The notes below the pieces were generated by a model, which was not told the DNA's origin, made no database searches, and was given only the letters and a program-made list of their open reading frames with translations. Source: S012-113 sp965368405 (lineage in GTDB: Bacteria > Bacteroidota > Bacteroidia > Cytophagales > Cyclobacteriaceae). From it: DNA of 16,209 nt. The stretch covers positions 1-16,209 of the forward strand of contig CBDUMS010000083.1 of assembly GCA_965368405.1 (NCBI GenBank), read 5' to 3'. Every line of letters begins with the position of its first letter. Position 1 is the stretch's first letter. Positions 13,135 to 16,209 of the stretch are shown one piece after another. Made by a program: the position numbers and the translations under genes.

Positions 13135-15482
13135 TAGAAGCTCAGGTTAAAGGTTACGGATGGTACAATTGGAAAAAGATAAACCATTACGAATTCCTTA
13201 TTGCCTGTTCGCTCTCCATTCTGGTCTTCCTGATCTTGTGAATAGATGGTAAAGGCATTTTTACGATTGTAAACATTATAGATCGAGAAGACCCATTTTG
13301 TTTGCATTCTACGATTCGCATTTTTACTCGGCACCAGAACGGCAGATACATCGGCCCGATGAAAATCCGGCATTTTATAACCGTTACGTTCTGTAACCAG
13401 CGATGGGGTAAACTGTTGTAATTGATACTGACCCGTTGGAAGCGTTATTGGGCGGCCTGTACTATAAGTAAACGTTGTGCTAAAGGACCATTTATCGTTC
13501 AGCTCATAGGCGAGCAACATATTAAAAGAATTTCGGCGGTCGTAGTTAGCAAAAAATACTTTACCCTGGTTAACTTCGGGTATAATTCGCTCTACCTTAG
13601 ACCATGTGTAATTTATAAAACCGGTAAAATCGCCCTTTACTTTCTTTATCTGGGTTTCAAAACCGTATGCTGTTGATTTACCTTGTCGAAATTCAGTATC
13701 TAAAAACTCATTGAAAAAGATGTCTGCATTGTCTGCGAAATCAGTGACGTTGTCTAACCATTTATAAAAGCCTTCCACCGATCCCTCATACATATTGTCG
13801 TTTAGGTTACGGAAATAGCCCAGTGCAATCTGATCGGCAATTTGAGGATTAAGATAGGTTGAACTGGGGTACCAGGTATTAAAGGGCAAAGGCACAGTGC
13901 CCGAGGAAATAAGGTGTACGTTTTGAACCATTCTATTGTAACTGAACTTTACCGAGCTAAGATCGTTAAGTATTACTCGTCCCGATAGCCTGGGTTCCCA
14001 GTTAATATAGGTCTTAATGTTCTCCCAATCTTTATAAGTCTGTGTGCTTAAAATATTAATGTTCACGTTGTCCTTAGGGTCTGAATAGGTATAAACATCA
14101 CCTGGACCAACTTGCTGGAATATCGATAAGCGGATTCCGTACTCCATACTAAAACGTTCATTTATCGTATGCTTATTATTAATAAAAAATGCATGGTCTA
14201 AAGCCTGCAGTCGTTGCAGCTCAACATCAGTAAAGATCGACTCAGATGCATTTGAGGTAATCTTACCTGGTCTAAACAATCGAAATGTACCATCATACCC
14301 AAAATCTAGTTCTACTTTGGGGGTGGCAAACCAGGTAAAATGCTGTTTAAACGAATACTCGTTTATAACCGACGTCCATCGAAATCCTAAAGATTCATCT
14401 TCGAGTTCAAGTCCATAATCGAACTTGCTGGCAATAAATGTCGTGTTTGAAAAAAGTTTATTATTGAATAGATGGTTCCATCGTAAAGTACCGGTAGTGT
14501 TACCCCAATCAAAGGTGAATGCACCTCCTAGACTGAAAGCATCTCGTCCGAAATAGCCTGCGATATACAGCTTATCTTTTGGCCCCAAATTCCAGTTCAC
14601 TTTAGCGTTTACATCATAGAAGAAAACACTATTCTCATTGCCTGCAATCTTTAGAAATAAATCAGCATAGGATCTTCTAGCTGATAATAGGTAAGAACCA
14701 ACATCTTTTTTTATTGGCCCTTCTATCATTACCTTGCTGGCAAGTGTTCCAATACCTGCTTTAGCACTAAATTTCTTCTTGTTACCATCGATAGTCCGAA
14801 CATCTAAGATTGAGGATAGTCGCCCGCCATAAGCGGATGGGATTCCGCCTTTGTATAATTTCGACTCTTTTACGACGTCGGCATTAAAAACCGAGATATA
14901 GCCAAACAGATGTGAAGGATCATATATTGGTGCTTCATCAATCAGGATAAGGTTTTGATCGGCGCTTCCACCACGAACGAAATACGATGAAGTCCCTTCA
15001 CCAGCCGTAATTACACCTGGCATCATTTGAATAGCTTTGATAAGGTCTGGTTCGCCAAACAGAGAGGGCATTTTCTTAAGTTGGCCGATATCAACTCTTT
15101 CAGTACTCATTTCCAAATTGGTAACGTTGGCATCTTGTGCCTGCCCTTTGATTACGACCTCTTGCATGGTTTCGGAAGACGTCGCTAACTCAACATCTTT
15201 CGTAATATCCTGACTTAAATCCAGTGAAAAAGTTTTACTCTCATAGCCTATATAGCTATAACGAACGTCATGTAAACCTTGAGGAAGAGTAATAGAATAA
15301 AATCCATAAACATTGGTTACAACGCCGGCCTTGAGGTCACTAATGTAAATTGTAACACCGATTAACTCCTCTCCTGTTTCTGCGTCTCGTACAAACCCCG
15401 ATAGACTTCGCTTATCTTGAGCATGTACGATACCCGATACAAAGAGTATAAGAAAGAAAAAGGGTAAAAGTTTAATTTTCAA
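13134..15482 (-). CDS. TonB-dependent receptor with carboxypeptidase-regulatory-like N-domain
   Basis: 782 residues; signal peptide of about 21 residues (cleavage VHA/QD). Residues about 26-105 are a CarboxypepD_reg-like sandwich (SLSGFVRDAETGEELIGVTI, YGFYSITLPQGLHDVRYSYIGYES). The plug follows (MPSLFGEPDLIKAIQMMPGV, YFVRGGSADQNLILIDEAPI, ESKLYKGGIPSAYGGRLSSILDVRT), then a 22-stranded-type barrel to the C-terminal Phe (PSVTFNLSF). The family is an outer-membrane, TonB-energised importer; about 780 residues is normal for the DUF4249-linked class, shorter than SusC proteins. The start is a TTG at 15480-15482: no ATG or GTG is in frame between it and the stop at 15510-15512, and the TTG gives the correct signal peptide. 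No convincing TAnnTTTG promoter is seen in the 207-base intergenic region upstream. Confidence 0.9.
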   Translation of the reverse strand: MKIKLLPFFFLILFVSGIVHAQDKRSLSGFVRDAETGEELIGVTIYISDLKAGVVTNVYGFYSITLPQGLHDVRYSYIGYESKTFSLDLSQDITKDVELATSSETMQEVVIKGQAQDANVTNLEMSTERVDIGQLKKMPSLFGEPDLIKAIQMMPGVITAGEGTSSYFVRGGSADQNLILIDEAPIYDPSHLFGYISVFNADVVKESKLYKGGIPSAYGGRLSSILDVRTIDGNKKKFSAKAGIGTLASKVMIEGPIKKDVGSYLLSARRSYADLFLKIAGNENSVFFYDVNAKVNWNLGPKDKLYIAGYFGRDAFSLGGAFTFDWGNTTGTLRWNHLFNNKLFSNTTFIASKFDYGLELEDESLGFRWTSVINEYSFKQHFTWFATPKVELDFGYDGTFRLFRPGKITSNASESIFTDVELQRLQALDHAFFINNKHTINERFSMEYGIRLSIFQQVGPGDVYTYSDPKDNVNINILSTQTYKDWENIKTYINWEPRLSGRVILNDLSSVKFSYNRMVQNVHLISSGTVPLPFNTWYPSSTYLNPQIADQIALGYFRNLNDNMYEGSVEGFYKWLDNVTDFADNADIFFNEFLDTEFRQGKSTAYGFETQIKKVKGDFTGFINYTWSKVERIIPEVNQGKVFFANYDRRNSFNMLLAYELNDKWSFSTTFTYSTGRPITLPTGQYQLQQFTPSLVTERNGYKMPDFHRADVSAVLVPSKNANRRMQTKWVFSIYNVYNRKNAFTIYSQDQEDQNGERTGNKEFVMVYLFPIVPSVTFNLSF

Positions 15483-15639
15483 TGGTTTAAGGATGTTAAT
15501 TAGAACTACTTATGTTGATGACCTCTAATGCTTACGAAAATATGTACAAAGCGTTGACTAATTGGATATTTATTCTAATAATTTGTACTGATTAATTTAA
15601 CTTAATCATATGGTAATAAGTTCAACGCTGACGATGGTA

Positions 15640-15672
15640 TTTGTAATTGAATGCCATATTACATTAATATTG
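15640..15672 (+). promoter_or_regulatory. Promoter candidate for the TMEM175-like gene
   Basis: TTTG (15640-15643), a 21-base spacer, then TAATATTG (15665-15672), one mismatch to TAnnTTTG. The ATG at 15690 is 17 bases after the -7 box, implying a very short leader. It overlaps the alternative ATG at 15651 and so favours the downstream start. Confidence 0.45.
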
Positions 15673-15689
15673 TCAAGGAACTATTCATT

Positions 15690-16209
15690 ATGCGGCAGCA
15701 ATTAAAGCAAAAGACTAAAAAAGAGACATCCAACTTTCGATTGAGAGGAATGGAACATACCCGAATCGAAGGTTTAAGTGATGGGGTTTTTGCAATTGCA
15801 ATAGCGCTGCTTCTCATTTCTTCTGACGTGCCCGAAAGGTTTAATGAGTTATTAGCCTTTTTGAAAGATTTTGTTCCTTTTGGCGCAACCATTGTTTTAC
15901 TAATGGTGATTTGGTATCAGCATTATATTTTCTTTATTCGATACGGTTTACGAGATTCAAATATTGTCGCCTTGAACACTCTTGTTCTATTTTTAATACT
16001 GTTCTATGTTTACCCACTAAAGTTTCTTTTTAATATCCTCTACACGTTATTCGGTGGCTTAATAACCGGCAATGAGCAAGCACTTAGAGTACTCTTTACG
16101 GAGACTATGCCAGCTGATGATGGTCCTACCCTTATGGTAATTTATGGATTTGGCGCAGCCTCCATCTTTGTAAGTTTAGCCCTCCTGTACGCCTATGCGT
16201 TAAAAAAGC
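15690..16209 (+). CDS. TMEM175-like (DUF1211) membrane protein, N-terminal part
   Basis: 173 codons are present; the frame is open to the window edge, so the C-terminus is missing. Residue about 28-42, RIEGLSDGVFAIAIA, is the signature helix of the TMEM175/DUF1211 family (consensus RxxxFSDGVFAIA; here Leu stands for the Phe, a substitution common in bacteria). This is followed by membrane helices FVPFGATIVLLMVIWYQHYI, NTLVLFLILFYVYPLKFLFN and IYGFGAASIFVSLALLYAYAL. Bacterial members are homologues of the lysosomal K+ channel TMEM175 and several are K+-selective, but the family is broad. Two starts are possible: 15690 (chosen, because 15651 would lie inside the candidate promoter and only adds 13 residues) or a Met at 15750 just before the signature. 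It is divergent from the TonB receptor operon. Confidence 0.85.
   Translation, partial: MRQQLKQKTKKETSNFRLRGMEHTRIEGLSDGVFAIAIALLLISSDVPERFNELLAFLKDFVPFGATIVLLMVIWYQHYIFFIRYGLRDSNIVALNTLVLFLILFYVYPLKFLFNILYTLFGGLITGNEQALRVLFTETMPADDGPTLMVIYGFGAASIFVSLALLYAYALKK

Noticed and set aside
15651..15689. ATG at 15651 as the start of the TMEM175-like gene
   Set aside because: It lies between the -33 and -7 elements of the best promoter candidate and adds only 13 residues outside the family domain. It is not excluded.
15764..15784. Leu in place of Phe in the TMEM175 signature as a sign of altered channel function
   Set aside because: Bacterial DUF1211 proteins often have this substitution; not unusual by itself.
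1..16209. Mobile elements, CRISPR arrays, tRNA, rRNA or defence genes
   Set aside because: No regular direct repeats, transposase or integrase motifs, cloverleaf sequences or nuclease/toxin genes were seen on either strand.

Overview
The window looks like ordinary chromosomal DNA of a Bacteroidota bacterium, probably an aerobic or marine Cytophagales-type organism (the class-level guess is inference). The signs are AT-rich DNA with lipoproteins and TonB-dependent envelope proteins, families largely typical of this phylum (DUF2911, DUF4249, PD40-OmpA fusions), no Shine-Dalgarno-like sites, and several upstream matches to the Bacteroidota promoter (TTTG, about 20 bases, TAnnTTTG). Fourteen genes are supported: twelve complete and one cut at each end. 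I see no rRNA, tRNA, CRISPR array, insertion sequence, integrase or phage gene.

Layout. 1-793 (minus): N-terminal part of a lipoprotein dipeptidyl-peptidase III (family M49). 923-1909 (plus): secreted phytase-like beta-propeller, ending in a two-way terminator shared with the convergent gene that follows. 1960-4744 (minus): a PD40 propeller lipoprotein and a PD40/regulatory-domain/OmpA protein, each with its own promoter signal. 5039-6447 (plus): a tandem pair of secreted DUF2911 proteins closed by a clear intrinsic terminator. 6595-7758 (plus): a short-chain-dehydrogenase-like protein with a twin-arginine lipoprotein signal, whose stop codon overlaps that of the convergent gene. 7755-8858 (minus): a two-gene operon of an OB-fold-like lipoprotein and a PepSY-type membrane protein. 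9202-9870 (plus): a small outer-membrane beta-barrel. 9920-15482 (minus): TonB-dependent receptor, DUF4249 lipoprotein, M49-like zinc peptidase lipoprotein and a YdeI-family cytoplasmic protein. 15690-end (plus): a TMEM175-like (DUF1211) membrane protein, cut by the window end.

How the genes fit together. Nearly all products are exported to the envelope: by sequence signals, six are lipoproteins (DPP III, PD40 lipoprotein, Tat-SDR, OB-fold protein, M49-like peptidase, DUF4249), five others carry a signal peptide, and two are inner-membrane proteins. The only firm functional units are the receptor/DUF4249 pair (stop and start codons overlap by one base), the OB-fold/PepSY pair and the DUF2911 pair. 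Two distant members of the M49 peptidase clan occur about 10 kb apart. I found no coherent new defence, mobile or biosynthetic system; the points worth a second look are the HEXXH variant of the M49 fold, the His/Met-rich OB-fold/PepSY pair, the Tat-exported SDR lipoprotein, and several start-codon and regulatory details.
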